Part shown: positions 1 through 10,899 of the stretch, piece after piece
How positions within the stretch are numbered: position 1 is the first letter of the stretch
Layout: every line of letters starts with the position of its first letter
Notes under the pieces: generated by a model
What the model saw: the letters and a program-made list of their open reading frames with translations, nothing else
Databases searched by the model: none
What the model was told of the DNA's origin: nothing
Translations under genes and position numbers: made by a program
Assembly: GCA_903632075.3 (NCBI GenBank)
Contig: CAHIKZ030004135.1
Location: 2,031,001 to 2,095,000, forward strand
Length of the DNA stretch: 64,000 nt
DNA from: Acanthosepion pharaonis
Lineage: Eukaryota; Mollusca; Cephalopoda; Sepiida; Sepiidae
Direction: 5' to 3'

Positions 1-49
1 GCTCTGAAATAGACAGTTTTACCCACACAGTGACTTCACAAACTTGTAT

Positions 50-490
50 ACCCCTTGCCATGTAGCACATGGCTGAGTGGTTAGAACATTCACTTTCTGA
101 CCATGAGACCAGGGTCAATTTGTCAGGAAGCAGATTCCTTGATGTTATCAGTTTCAGAAGGCAATCTTATTATGTGGCACCTTTGGAAAGTGCCTGAAAA
201 CCATACCATGGGTTGACCCAAGATATGTGAGTGAAATTAGTTAGATGGAACTGTTTGGAAGTCATCGATAATTATGCTAAAGTCACACGTTATTGTAACT
301 GAGAGATTGAGTGTACAAGATTTGTTCAAACTACTGATCATGACAGATTATATGCTCTCTCCTAGAAATTGTAACTAAGGTTCTCTCATCATAAACCACA
401 ATTGGGCTCTATGGGTGTTGACTAAACACAAATGTGCCTGAGCAGGCTCCTGTGACAAAGATGGCTAGCTGCCCTAGCAAATGGCTATGC
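50..490 (+). repeat. tRNA-headed SINE, copy 1 (family A)
   Basis: The left end carries a tRNA-like promoter: an A-box-like stretch around 70-83 (GGCTGAGTGGTTAGA) and a weak B-box-like stretch around 110-122. The body, roughly 150-480, is found again in reverse orientation at about 12125-12545, including the runs GGAAAGTGCCTGAAAACCAT and TGTAACTAAGGTT. Two copies with a Pol III-type head make a SINE the best reading. Whether it belongs to a named cephalopod SINE family cannot be tested here. Confidence 0.7.
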
Positions 491-1757
491 ACAAAAAATG
501 AAAAAGATTATACTCCTTGCCACATGCTTTTATTCAGATGAAGGGATGAATTAACCATTATTAAGTAGCTGTCTCTAATTTTGGGGCAATCCTTTATATA
601 TATAAAAAATGAGAAAGAAGAACGAAAGAGAGTTGCAAGACTTTAGTTGTCATGTAAGACAATTTTTAATTATAAATGTAAACTAAATTAACTAAGAATA
701 ATATAACTGAAGTTGTTGAATAGCAAGAAACTAGAACTGATTTTGTCAAATTTTCAATATTTATTCACATCATCTTCAGAACATTTACCTTGTAATGAGC
801 CCCACTCTTTTATTTGCATATGTGCAGATATTTATTCCTAAAAACAGAGATATATCTTTCCAAAACATCAAATCCACATTTATGTATTTCTTCACAACAG
901 GTACTTCTTCAAACGAATAATAGTTTTTATATTGCTAGGGATGAAATGCATAACATAATTTTTATTTTTCCACTTTGTCATTCAGTTACCCACTATTAGT
1001 CTAATATATACAATTTTATATCACAACTTTCATTTCTTCACAATAAAAACAAAAATTCTTGGAAAAGAAGCAATTTTTTTTATTGAACTTAAAAAAGAAA
1101 TTGGGAAAAATATTTTTTTTACTTTTTTAATTCCTAGATCATTATTTTCATCAATTTGAAAGGATGAACTTTTCAGAAATAAAGAATAAAAATCTGAGGA
1201 AACAGAACAAAGGAACTTTGAAACTTTATACTGCAAGTATACAGAAAAACAGAAAATAAATTTTCAATAAAAAGAAAAATAGAATAAGTACAAAAGATAT
1301 TATTCATAACTGGAAATTTGAATGTGCTCTGTTTTCAAATATATATATATATATTAAAAAATAAAAAATTAATGGATTTATTATTAATCAGACATTTATA
1401 TTACTTTACATGTTATTATTGTGGACACTTTGTATTTGAAATAGACATTGTATTTTTATTTATTAAACAGTGTGCATTATGTCTATTGTCTGCACTCAAG
1501 AAATCTTAGTTATTTTGTTTTATACAATTTATCAACCTTTTGCAGATTATTTAAAATCAGAAAATATTTATAGATTGAAAGAATACTTTGGAGATATTAC
1601 AAGTCCTACTTATTAACCCATAGATGGTGGGAGAGTTGGATTCATATGTTTTCCAAGAGTATTTGCATGTGAATATAACAAATGCAACTTGAATTGAAAC
1701 TCAACTCTCCAATTTCCAGTTCTGAGTTATTATTCATTACAACACTAGTACATCTAA
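491..1757. other. AT-rich spacer, no gene seen
   Basis: Low-complexity AT-rich sequence with short A, T and TA runs (for example a short (TA)n near 1338-1355). Short open frames here have no recognisable composition or motif. Confidence 0.6.
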
Positions 1758-1846
1758 GTTTACAGCACCTGGTACTTCTAAGTAGTTACCCATCTAGGTA
1801 CTGACCAGGCTCGATGTTGCTTAACTTTGTTGATCATATGAGAACC
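1758..1846 (-). pseudogene. 5S rRNA-derived relic, truncated
   Basis: Read on the minus strand, this stretch follows the 3' two thirds of eukaryotic 5S rRNA: TTACAGCACCTGGTA matches the 3' stem region, and CTAGGTACTGACCAGGC plus GATGTTGCTTAACTT match the conserved internal promoter region. Several substitutions are present and the 5' third is missing, ending exactly where the Tc1-like element starts. It is either a 5S pseudogene or the head of a 5S-derived SINE. A second relic lies at 20113-20203. Confidence 0.72.
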
Positions 1847-1847
1847 A

Positions 1848-1922
1848 TATAACTCTAAAATATAAAGCTCAATAAACTTATTTTGATAAAGTTATAAGAA
1901 TAATTATATAACATTCGAAAAA
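1848..1922 (+). repeat. Left terminal inverted repeat of Tc1-like element
   Basis: The run AAAGCTCAATAAACTTATTT, followed by GATAAAGTTATAAGAATAAT, appears in reverse complement at the right end. Only a few mismatches are visible between the two ends. Confidence 0.9.
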
Positions 1923-2013
1923 ATTAGATGTTCAAAAACGTCAGAACGATTAACAAAATCATAATATTATAATGGATACATCATATCCAAATGAAAATAG
2001 CATTCATAATTCA

Positions 2014-3030
2014 TTAGTACTTGATGTGTAGACCTTTACTTTCAATAACAGCTTGACATCTTTTGCTACATGAGCGAATTAATGTTTTGCATTCATTAAC
2101 AGATATTTTCTCCCATTCTCCTTTCAAATTAGTCCATAGTTCTTTGACATGTGCTGGATTCTGCTCTTTCATTTAGTAACTTCCAAACATTCTCAATAGG
2201 ATTCATGTCTGGGTTTTGAGCAGGCCACTCCATAACAGTAACATCTTCCTCAGAAAGAAATGTTTTAAAAGACTTCTCTGTTTGACATGGCGCGTTATCT
2301 TGCATAAATATAGCTGGTTGATTAATTGCAGTTCTCAAATTAGGTACAACATGTTTCTTCAATATCTCTTTGTATACAGTTGTGTTAATTTTACTGTGTA
2401 GCTTAACAAGAGGTCCTGTACCAGCAGATGAAATCATGCCAAACACCATCACACTTCCTCCTCCAAATTTAACGCTGCTTTAATGCACTGAGGTGAATAT
2501 CGTTCCTTAGGACTGCGTCGAAGAACCTTCTCCCGTCACAACCGAACAGGTTAAACTTTGACTCATCACTGAAATGAACACAATCCCACTGTTCTTCAGT
2601 CCATATGACGTGTTCAGTAGCAAATTTTAATTGGCTTATTTGGTTCTTTTTAGAAATGTAAGGCTTCGTAGAGGCTACTCAACTGTTCAAATTTATTTCA
2701 TTAAGTCTTCAAGCAATAGTGTACCTTGATATTTTAATGCCAAGGTTAGCATTAGCTCTTTTAGAGATAGCGGTAGCTGTTGCAAATCAATCCTTTTTTT
2801 GATTCATTACCAATCAATCTTTCTTCCTTTGTAGTAGTTTTCCTAGGCCTGCCAGGTGGTTTCTTGGTTTCACATGACTCAGTTTCCTCAATTTTTCTAA
2901 AAATACTATGAATAACACTTTTAGATTTTCCCACAGTCTTTGAAATATCCCCAATCGAGAGTTTATCTTCATTACGTAACTTGACTATCAGTTTTTTAAG
3001 TTCCAATGATGTCATAGATTTTTTCGACAT
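2014..3030 (-). pseudogene. Tc1-like transposase, frameshifted
   Basis: The N-terminal piece (3030 down to 2761) starts MSKKSMTSLELKKLIVKLR and holds a helix-turn-helix type DNA-binding region followed by a GRPRKTT basic motif, as in Tc1 transposases. The C-terminal piece (2452 down to 2129, another frame) holds the catalytic core: an Asp in FMQDNAPCQT and a Glu in NPIENVW with 34 residues between, the D34E spacing typical of the Tc1 group. The middle, which should carry the first catalytic Asp, is in altered frames. A further frame change near 2165 leads to a likely stop at 2014. The protein would cut and paste the element by its ends; here it cannot be made whole. Confidence 0.88.
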
Positions 3031-3174
3031 TTTTACAATGCAAGAGCCAGTAAAGAGCTGGTGTAATTTTGTAAAATACCCTATTTTATATTCTTACCCT
3101 AAAAAATTTTCAATAATGCAAAATAATTATTAAATTTTATGGATCTATCATTCTGATGTTTATGATCATCTATT

Positions 3175-3250
3175 TTTTTCAAATGTTATATAATTATTCT
3201 TATAACTTTATCAAAATAAGTTTATTGAGCTTTATATTTTGGAATTATAT
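3175..3250 (-). repeat. Right terminal inverted repeat of Tc1-like element
   Basis: Reverse complement of the left end, with ATTATTCTTATAACTTTATC and AAATAAGTTTATTGAGCTTT as the clearest shared runs. Confidence 0.9.
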
Positions 3251-4005
3251 AATTTACCTTTATATCCTTATTTTTCCTTGATAAAATGTTCTTTGAAGCT
3301 TTAAAAGAAAAAGTTATTCCATGTTTAGACTTTTTCTAAACATCGTTCTGATCTTTATGCTCACTACTGTATATATATATATAAGTACCTAAAAATACAA
3401 TACTTAAGGTTTAAAATTCAATTTGCAAAAAATAAAATCTTTCTTGAAGATTTTATTTCAGTTTTAAAATTTAATATTTTCAATAATCAAAATGCTTTGC
3501 TGTATTTCAAACAAAAATTTAAATTAATTGGAATTATTTTTAATTTTTGGTTATCATGTAAAATTGCTTAAATTGTCCACATTGACAAATCTGTCAGCAG
3601 AATGTAATACTCTTTCTTAAATAATTTTCTTCTGAAATGTGATGTGAGAAAAATTACCTGATTTAAAGTTTAATTAATCTGAACTGAAACAAATATTACT
3701 TATCTTTAGCTTAAAATATTGCAGAAGTGTATTTTTAACACAGAGATTGCTGTTTTTATTAGGTTTTATTGACCACCTGATGTTTGAGAAGTTTATCTCA
3801 GGAGGAGTTAATCGTAATAAAATTACATGATGAATACAATGTAAACACCTTTTATATATTTTTTAATTAATCAGTTATCTTAAAAATTTTAAATATTTTA
3901 AGCATTTTAATTTTTTATTACAATTTAGATACTTTGGCTTAATGGTCAGTTGCTGTAGAAAATTACCAATAAATTTTTAATTTATTATAGTTATATCAGT
4001 ATCTG
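3251..4005. other. AT-rich spacer, no gene seen
   Basis: Strongly AT-rich with a short (AT)n near 3371-3383. No open frame of note and no repeat recognised. Confidence 0.6.
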
Positions 4006-4206
4006 TCTATATTTCTGAGATGAGGTATTATGTACACTATTTACATTATTCGGACTATTGTGCTCATCTTTGTTGCGATATTTATCACAATGTTTCAACC
4101 GTTGTATGCTCCAGCCTTCTTCAGGTGGTTGGAATGTCAAACTGAACTCTTTATTTCGCTCGCTGGGGTAGACGCCTTTATCCACTATGCCATGTATCCT
4201 TGACAC
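4006..4206 (-). repeat. SINE family B, inverted partial copy
   Basis: The reverse complement matches the tail half of the SINE at 4200-4500, including CATTCCAACCACCTGAA and GGCTGGAGCATACAAC. A short piece of the tRNA-like head (GGCATAGTGGATAAAGG on the minus strand) is joined directly to the tail half, so the middle of this copy is missing. The open frame at 3991-4254 on the minus strand is a by-product of this repeat. Confidence 0.75.
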
Positions 4207-4500
4207 ATGGCACAGTGGATAAAGGTGTTGGTTAGATCCAGTGACAGACCCCAAAGTGTTGTGAGTTCAATACCTGGTTAAGGCAGTGGAGAACTTGGAG
4301 AGATGAATTAACAGAAGATAACTGATAACTGACATCCATTAGACATGGCATGTGGAACTAGAACAGTCTACTCCAGTGAGGGAAATAAAGGGTTCAGTTC
4401 AACATTCCAACCACCTGAAAAAGGCTGGAGCATACAACAGCCAAAACGTTATGATAAATATGACAACAAAGATGAGGACAATAGACTGAATAATGTATAT
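4200..4500 (+). repeat. SINE family B, tRNA-headed copy
   Basis: The head has A-box-like GGCACAGTGGATAAAGG (about 4208-4224) and B-box-like GTGAGTTCAATACC (about 4260-4273), spaced as in a tRNA. The tail carries the same sequence as the inverted arm on its left, so the pair could fold into a long imperfect hairpin if transcribed. Confidence 0.78.
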
Positions 4501-5573
4501 AGTTATATCGCTTTTATCTTCTGATAATGTTGCATTTAGATGATCGTATTTATAAAAATCAGCACATATATATACACAAAACTATTGAAAATTCTTTTTA
4601 AAACACTGGAATCACAGAATTGTAGTAAACCTTTCCATTTATGATTAGTAAATAGTTTTAATTTAATAACAATATTATTTGAACGCTACAAATTAATAGA
4701 GAATTTTTTAAAAATTTAAATTATTCTAATTAAACTCAAAAAATTAAAACAATTCTTGTAAAAATTAATTATTCATCAAAAAAACAAAATTTCTTAAGAC
4801 AATAGTGTCCATTCATAAAAACAATTAAAAGATTTTCTAATTAAATATAGTCTTAGTTTTATTGCTTTTTTATTTTATGATTTAAAGCATATTTGCTGTA
4901 ACTGGGAGTCTAATTTGACAAAAAAATTTGGTGATTTAAATTCTCTAAGGACTTGTCCTTATAAATAATATAAACATTAAGTATTACAAAAAATAATTTT
5001 TTAAATTTCATAAAATTAAATAAGTGGGAGCAGGATGACAAATGTAAAAAAAAACTATATTTTTAGAAAGATTTCCTAAAAAAGAAAAGTTTTAAAAATA
5101 ATTTAATTCATTTGTAAATAAATCCTGAAAGTTTAATAAAAAAATAACAATTATCTGATTTTTACAAGAATTTCCAAATCAATCTCTTTCATCGCGAAAA
5201 GGACTTTCCCGTAGAAATCTATAATTCCATGTTGACACCAGAAAAACAAGATTTTTAACTGAAATTTTGAAGGTTCTAAAATGGATTAAAAAAAATTACA
5301 TAAAATATCCTTTGATCTTTCTGCTCAATAATAACAAAGATTTTTATGATAAAACTGTTTTTTATATGTTTGGGAAAACTTTTCATGTATGCTCATTTTT
5401 TAGCAAATCATTGGAGGCACCTATATTGGTTGCGTTTGAACAGCAATTTTTTTTTTATTTATGCAAGTTTAGTTGAAGACCAGCAAATGATTTTGCTTAA
5501 AAAAGTTTTCTATTCAATTTTCTATGATTTGGACCCTTTTATATATATATATTGTCCAGTGTCTTCTGAGAGC

Positions 5574-5577
<4 letters not shown>
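4501..5577. other. AT-rich spacer, no gene seen
   Basis: AT-rich with many A and T runs. Nothing beyond base composition is recognised. Confidence 0.6.

Positions 5578-5638
<61 letters not shown>
5578..5638. repeat. (AT)n microsatellite
   Basis: About 61 bp of uninterrupted AT dinucleotide. Confidence 0.98.
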
Positions 5639-5642
<4 letters not shown>

Positions 5643-5710
5643 GTAAAGACAAAAGGAATTTTTTTATTTATATTGTTTTTAAAGATATGTTTTATTTATA
5701 TCTAAATTTT

Positions 5711-5766
5711 TATATACACACACACACACACATATATATATAGTACACACACACACACACACACAT
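5711..5766. repeat. Compound (AC)n-(AT)n-(AC)n microsatellite
   Basis: Two AC blocks separated by a short TA block and TAGT. Confidence 0.97.
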
Positions 5767-6839
5767 GCATACTCTAGAGAAAAAAAAGGGACATGCTTGT
5801 GTCTAATCAATTTTCCTGAGATTATTGTTTAACTCTCTGATGCCTAACCCCCTGATGAGTATGGATCTCCCACCCTTGGCCCCTGCTGTACATCTCTAAT
5901 TAGACATCAAAAACTACATCAGTAGTGATTTTATGCAATAAAACATTTTGAGCTATAAGCTATGACCTCTGACTTATATCACAACCTGGGTTGAGTCATA
6001 TTATGTACTTATGATAATGATATTATGTTTACTGGCCACATTCTACAGGGTTAAGAGTTGAAGTCTGAAAGAAGTGAGAAGCACATGAGAATGTCAGATG
6101 ATTTGTTAAATTCCACATGTTTTAGCATTATTTCTTACAAAAAAAGATCCTCTTCACTTTCTTTTAGACCTTTTTGTTTTGTCAGGAGACATTTAAGAGG
6201 TAAAGGAAATTCTCTCTTGAGCAAAAACCTCCCCTTTGACCTTCTTGTAACAATGGCAGCAATGAAAAGTCATGACAAATAGTTGAAGAAGTGTTTGAAT
6301 GATAAAGAGTTTTGACTCATTAACAATACTTCTTTGGTTAGAACATTAAAAAAAGATTCACAGGGGAAGGGTGAAATTCTTTATTTGTAGCTACACAATG
6401 TCAGATTTTATTATGCAAGTCGAGATTTTCACAATAAAATTGGTGTTAACCAACTGATATTAGTAAAATTTTCAGTATAAACTTATATTTATATGAGCAA
6501 TATTTTATGTTAGTTTCACTTTATCCTAATTAAAAATATTGATAACAACTTGTTTTGAGGATATATGGTTTTATTATGCAAAGTGCAATACAATTCTTTT
6601 ATTTATAAATAAATCTAAAAGGTATAGTCCATAGAAACATTTGATTAACCCAAATCCCATATACTTGATTAAATTATTAAATTTTTATTCTTGCTTTTCT
6701 GTCATTTTTATTAGTTTTTCATATACTGATTTTGTTAACATTTTGACTTGTAGTAGTTTTACCACCTCTCAAATTAATTATATCTTTAATCTTTAAACAG
6801 TTGAAAAAAAAAATTCTTTTTCTTTTCCAACTTTTTATG
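5767..6839. other. Unassigned, mixed composition
   Basis: Holds a 74-codon open frame (6058-6282) starting MKSERSEKHMRMSDDLLN with no motif I recognise. The part from 5815 to 6060 is less AT-rich than its surroundings and may be an old repeat, but I cannot place it. Confidence 0.4.
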
Positions 6840-7135
6840 CAGTTTTACCATAATTGCAGTCATTTTAATTAATGTGTTACAATTTTGGAAATTAAGATTT
6901 TTAAGCATCTGTTGGTATAGAAAGTGGAAAGGATGACCAAATTCAAATGCTAGACCTCCTGTTGCATTCACTTTCACCCTAATACCCTTAAGAAAGATAT
7001 GAATCTGTTTTCTTCCCCCAGATCTGAGTTAAATAGCACAGTTGACTAGGTTTTTTAGCCTTGAGTGCTGACCAGTCTGATAAAAGGAAAACACTGAATT
7101 CCAAACAGTGGAGGAAGTAATGAGAAACCACTATT
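6840..7135 (+). repeat. SINE-like repeat, family C copy
   Basis: Shares its layout with copies at 17760-18020, 27010-27220, 51420-51695 and 59395-59610: a tRNA-like head with a CAAATTC box, then a ...TGAATCTGTTTTCTT... middle and a ...CTGAATTCCAAACAGTGG... tail. Each copy is diverged. Confidence 0.55.
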
Positions 7136-7236
7136 TTTCTCAAAAAAGTATAACAATTCACACATAATAAAGAAAAGGAATCTGTGGAAAGTTATATTCA
7201 ACTACTTCCTGAAGGGATATAACATTTAAAATATTT

Positions 7237-7239
<3 letters not shown>

Positions 7240-7282
<43 letters not shown>
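7240..7282. repeat. (AT)n microsatellite
   Basis: About 42 bp of AT dinucleotide. Confidence 0.98.
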
Positions 7283-7286
<4 letters not shown>

Positions 7287-7929
7287 TAGAGATATTATTC
7301 TTTGCATACAGTAAAACATTTTTGTATCATAAACACATACAACAGGACACATGCACACACAGAGTAAATAGTTAACAATGAAACAGATACAAACAGCTAC
7401 CTATACCTACCTATAATGCACTATACCAATACTAATCTGTCTTTTTTTTTTTTTTAATGATGCTGGTGATGGAAAAGTCACTGTTTGTATTTCTATTTGA
7501 TTGAAGGTAAGATTAAATAAAATAATAACCATGGCAATAGGCAAGAGACATGTACACAGGTTTTCACTTGTAGATATTTGTTGTTTTTATTGATACTCCC
7601 ACCCATCTGAGGATTACCAAATTAGTGACAGAAATGTTTGGATGATTGCCAGTTGAAATATTTCTTATGTGTGTTATCTGAATGTGCTGATTGATGGCAT
7701 ATTAAGATCTAGACAATTTGATCTGTTTTAATTTTTGGCATCAGATTACTGAAGCAGTAGAAAAACAACTGCTGTAATAAATGTAAAGGATCCAATAAAA
7801 AATAGATCTGTTATAAAAAGGTCTGAATTTTGAAAGACTCATCTATTCATGAACAATTAAAAATATCTGGAAAATGTTTTAACAGAAAATAAAAAGTGAA
7901 ATCTGAAGGGACATTTGGATAGTGAAAGA
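7283..7929. other. AT-rich spacer, no gene seen
   Basis: AT-rich with a T run near 7441-7455. No feature recognised. Confidence 0.55.
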
Positions 7930-8378
7930 TTCCTTTCAAAAACATCAAGCAAAGTATTAAGAAACAGAAAAATTTTCATTAGAAATAAAGAAAAGAGTAC
8001 TGAATTGTTATTTAATATCAGTTCTCCAATATGTCAGTGAATGCTGGAAATCTCATCACAGCAATGACAAGATTTTAAAGAAAATGGAAATGAAAAGGAC
8101 ACTTACACTTAACATCAGAAAGAGAGAGCTGAAATTTCTAGGGTACATAATGAGGAAAGAAGGCTTGGAAAATTTGATACTCACAGAACAGATTGAAGGC
8201 AAGACGGACAGAGGAAAACAATGCATAACCTACTTAGTGAGCTTGAATAAATGGATTGTGGAGCAAGCTTTAGGAGAGATAACAGAAAGATAAAATTTAC
8301 TAAGACCTACAAAGAACAGGAAATTATGAAGAGCCATGACTGCCTACATTCTAAAGGGACAAGGCACATAGAAGAAGA
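7930..8378 (+). mobile_element. RTE-like LINE, 3' end
   Basis: The frame at 8084-8293 reads LNIRKRELKFLGYIMRKEGL then LENLILTEQIEGK, the conserved C-terminal tail of RTE-like endonuclease/reverse transcriptase proteins. The same tail recurs at 10251, 28800 and 41100. Only the last part of the element is present, as expected from 5' truncation during target-primed reverse transcription. It ends near a short GAAGAA stretch. Confidence 0.82.
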
Positions 8379-8399
8379 CTATTTAAGAACACACACACA

Positions 8400-9778
8400 C
8401 ACATGTTCCATATTTCTTTAGTATGGTTCTCCACAGCTTGCTGCCTTTTGTTGCTCTGAGTAATATTTGCATATATATGACTCCTCAATGTCACTCTGGT
8501 ATTTCTTTCTCTATCCATTTACTCAAAAATAAGTTATTTGCTGATTTCCTTTACTTTTGTTGAACTGTGAGTGTTGATTTCCCTAGCCTTCTTTCCTTGT
8601 TATGTGTCTATTTCTGATTGTTAGAAGCAGTTTATTTGCACCTTATATTCTTCTTAAAACTTAATTTATTGCAAACTCTGCCTATAGTATTCTCAGCATT
8701 GATAAATTGAACCACATCTCTATCACTTCTTTTCTTAATTATTCACAAAATCATGATACAAAATCATGATACATTTACTGTCATATAGAATATTAAACAT
8801 ATTACACAGCAGTCAAGCAGTGTCTTAATTTGTTTGTAAGAACATTTTTGGTACCTTACTCCATTTCTAAAACATATCTTTTGCTGTTCCTATTCACTTT
8901 TGAATTTTTGTACCACATTCTTTGCTATCTGCTTTGGCTCTGCCCATGCAGATGAATTGCCACAACTTTCACAGTTATGTTACTCATACCTTGGTCTGTC
9001 TCTTTTGCTCACACCCAAGTATTTCATTTTCTTACAATTAATGTTTCACATTTTCTTCTTACTTTCTTCAAGTATCTTGTTGAATAATAATTTCAATTTG
9101 CATTTCCCATTAACACAGAGTCATCTAAATAATGATTATAATTCTAATGATTCTCTTAGAATCATATTGCTGTTCAGGTTAAATCTGGTGAGAAAACACA
9201 TCTTTCTCATATTCCTCTTTTTATTTGATGCCTATTCATATACAAGCCATTTATTTCCAATACAGATTAGGGATTTTTTATGTTCATTCCAATGTAGATC
9301 AAGCTTTCTTTCTATGTCCTTTTCAATGCAGAACAAGCTTTTTTTCTCTCCTTTTCAATGTAAAACAAGCTTTGTACTATGTCCTTTTTAATGTTGATCA
9401 AGCTTTTCTCTATGTTCTTTTCAATGAAGAACAAACTTTTTTCTACGTCCTTTTCAAATAGAACAAGGTTTTTTCTATGTCCTTTTCAGTGTAAATCAAG
9501 CTTTTTTTTAGGTATCACAGGTAATCATCATTCTGTATTTCTCTCATTCTAGCCATAAATATATCATTTTTAGTTCTCAATGCCTTCTACAAAATCACAT
9601 TGTTCCTACATTATTTCTGGTCTAATTCTGAACTGAATTTTATTCATAAGAATTCTATTTTTTTAGTTTTCTTACATGGCATATCAAGCTGATAGTTGGA
9701 TGATACCTGATTTCTTTGACAAGATTATGAAAATTGATCTTCTTCCAGTATTTAATTGTTATTATATATTTTGTTTTA
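8400..9778 (-). mobile_element. RTE-like LINE, decayed RT region, inverted
   Basis: On the minus strand, shifting frames give pieces typical of RTE reverse transcriptase. From about 9680 to 9540 there is a stretch like IRPEI...EQCDF, from the finger region. The minisatellite at 9280-9505 sits where the conserved catalytic D motif should be. Further down come palm and connection pieces and a run ending near 8405. Many stops show it is old. It lies head to head with the next RTE copy at 9780. Confidence 0.65.
9280..9505. repeat. 35-bp minisatellite inside an RTE copy
   Basis: About six to seven imperfect units of roughly 34-35 bp, each built on CTATGTCCTTTTCAATG followed by AACAAGCTTTTTT. On the plus strand it encodes a repeating ..FNVDQAFLYVLFNEEQ.. 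pattern. On the minus strand a repeating ..EKDIEKS.. pattern resembles the start of the RT catalytic motif, so the array probably grew from that coding segment. Confidence 0.88.
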
Positions 9779-9779
9779 G

Positions 9780-10500
9780 AAATCCTACCAGGATTCATTA
9801 TTGCCTGCCACCATCTTAACAACATAAGATATACAGAAGAAGAAACGATTAAACATCAATTGTAAGAGGACAGAATGCATGATTGTTTGCAAAAGGATGA
9901 TCCGAAAGTGAAAATTGCAAATCAGAGATACCAAAATCAAACAAGTGCAGAAATTTAAATATCTAGAAAGTGTGACACTTAGATCCAAAGGTGCATTGGG
10001 ATAGCCAAGGAAGCATTTCAAAAACTAAGTAGAGTACTAAAAAATAGAAAAATGATGCTAGAAACAAGGAAAAGAGTGCTGAACTGCTTTGTGATATCTG
10101 TTCACCTGTATGGCAGTGAGTGCTAAATAATAAAGAAGAAATTTGAAGCAACAGAGATGTAGTTCTGCAGAAGGATGCAGAGAATACTATGGATCAAACA
10201 TGTGAGCATTGACCATGTTTTGGAGAAAATGGAAACATACTTAATATCAGTTGAGATTTCTGGGGCACATAATGAGGAAGGAGGAATTGGAAAATCTAAT
10301 ACTCACAGGACAGATAGAGGGCAAGAGTGACAGAAGAAATCAATGCATAACATACTTAGTGAACTTGAGTAAATGGATGGCAAAACAGAGCATAGGAGGT
10401 ATAACAGAAAAACAAAGTTTATTAAGAGCTACAAGGAACAGAAAATTGTGAAGAGCCATGATTGCCTACATCCTCAGGGGACACATAAAAAAGAAGAATC
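9780..10500 (+). mobile_element. RTE-like LINE, 3' third
   Basis: Begins in sequence equivalent to the region after the RT active site (compare reverse strand at 18960-19040) and runs to the conserved tail. The frame at 10251-10451 reads MRFLGHIMRKEELENLILTG. Stops and frame changes break the rest. The 3' end is GAAGAA-rich. Confidence 0.82.
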
Positions 10501-10899
10501 TTATCAATCCTGAAGTCTACTAAGGCCATTAACATCTCTACTGACAATCATATAAGACTTTGATACTTAGTTTCTCTTTACCTTTTACATTGCTCTCCCT
10601 AATTTAGATCTAATGATCACAGGTCCATCCAGGTCTTTATGTATTGTGGACTTCTCTCCTCTGTTGTTGTGGCTGTTGAAGAATTCTCCTATGCAATTAT
10701 TCCCCCATTACAGTACCTTGAAAAGGTGAAGCTGGAAATGTGCACACTGCACTTCAAAACCTCACAAGTACGACCTTGAGGATGATTCTACATGTTTCCT
10801 GAAACTGATATGAGAGGACTGCAACAGTCATGGAACCACTACCACCATCATCACCACTACTACTACTACTACTACAAATAATAATAATAATAATAAGTT
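10501..10899. other. Unassigned; ends in trinucleotide runs
   Basis: Unrecognised sequence with (TAC)n and (ATA)n runs at about 10855-10893. These runs immediately precede an R2-like LINE fragment. Confidence 0.5.

Larger units (their letters stand above)
1848..3250. mobile_element. Tc1/mariner-type DNA transposon, about 1.4 kb
   Basis: Two long inverted ends (about 75 bp) flank a broken transposase on the minus strand. The size and the domain layout fit the Tc1 group, which inserts at TA and duplicates it; TA-rich sequence lies at both borders, so the exact duplication cannot be fixed. The left end abuts the 5S relic, so this insertion probably truncated it or landed at its edge. The transposase is broken, so the copy is not autonomous as read. 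Confidence 0.88.

Noticed and set aside
4207..4280. Possible tRNA gene
   Set aside because: Box-like motifs are present but cloverleaf pairing is poor and the sequence continues as a SINE body.
5346..5705. 119-codon plus frame ending in a Tyr-Ile run
   Set aside because: Driven by the (AT)n tract and T-rich sequence; no domain.
5829..6060. TTAA-bordered segment considered as a piggyBac-type element
   Set aside because: No matching inverted ends and no transposase motif; TTAA is frequent by chance in AT-rich DNA.
9280..9505. Regular repeats considered as a CRISPR-like array
   Set aside because: Units are contiguous with no spacers; this is a minisatellite in a LINE.
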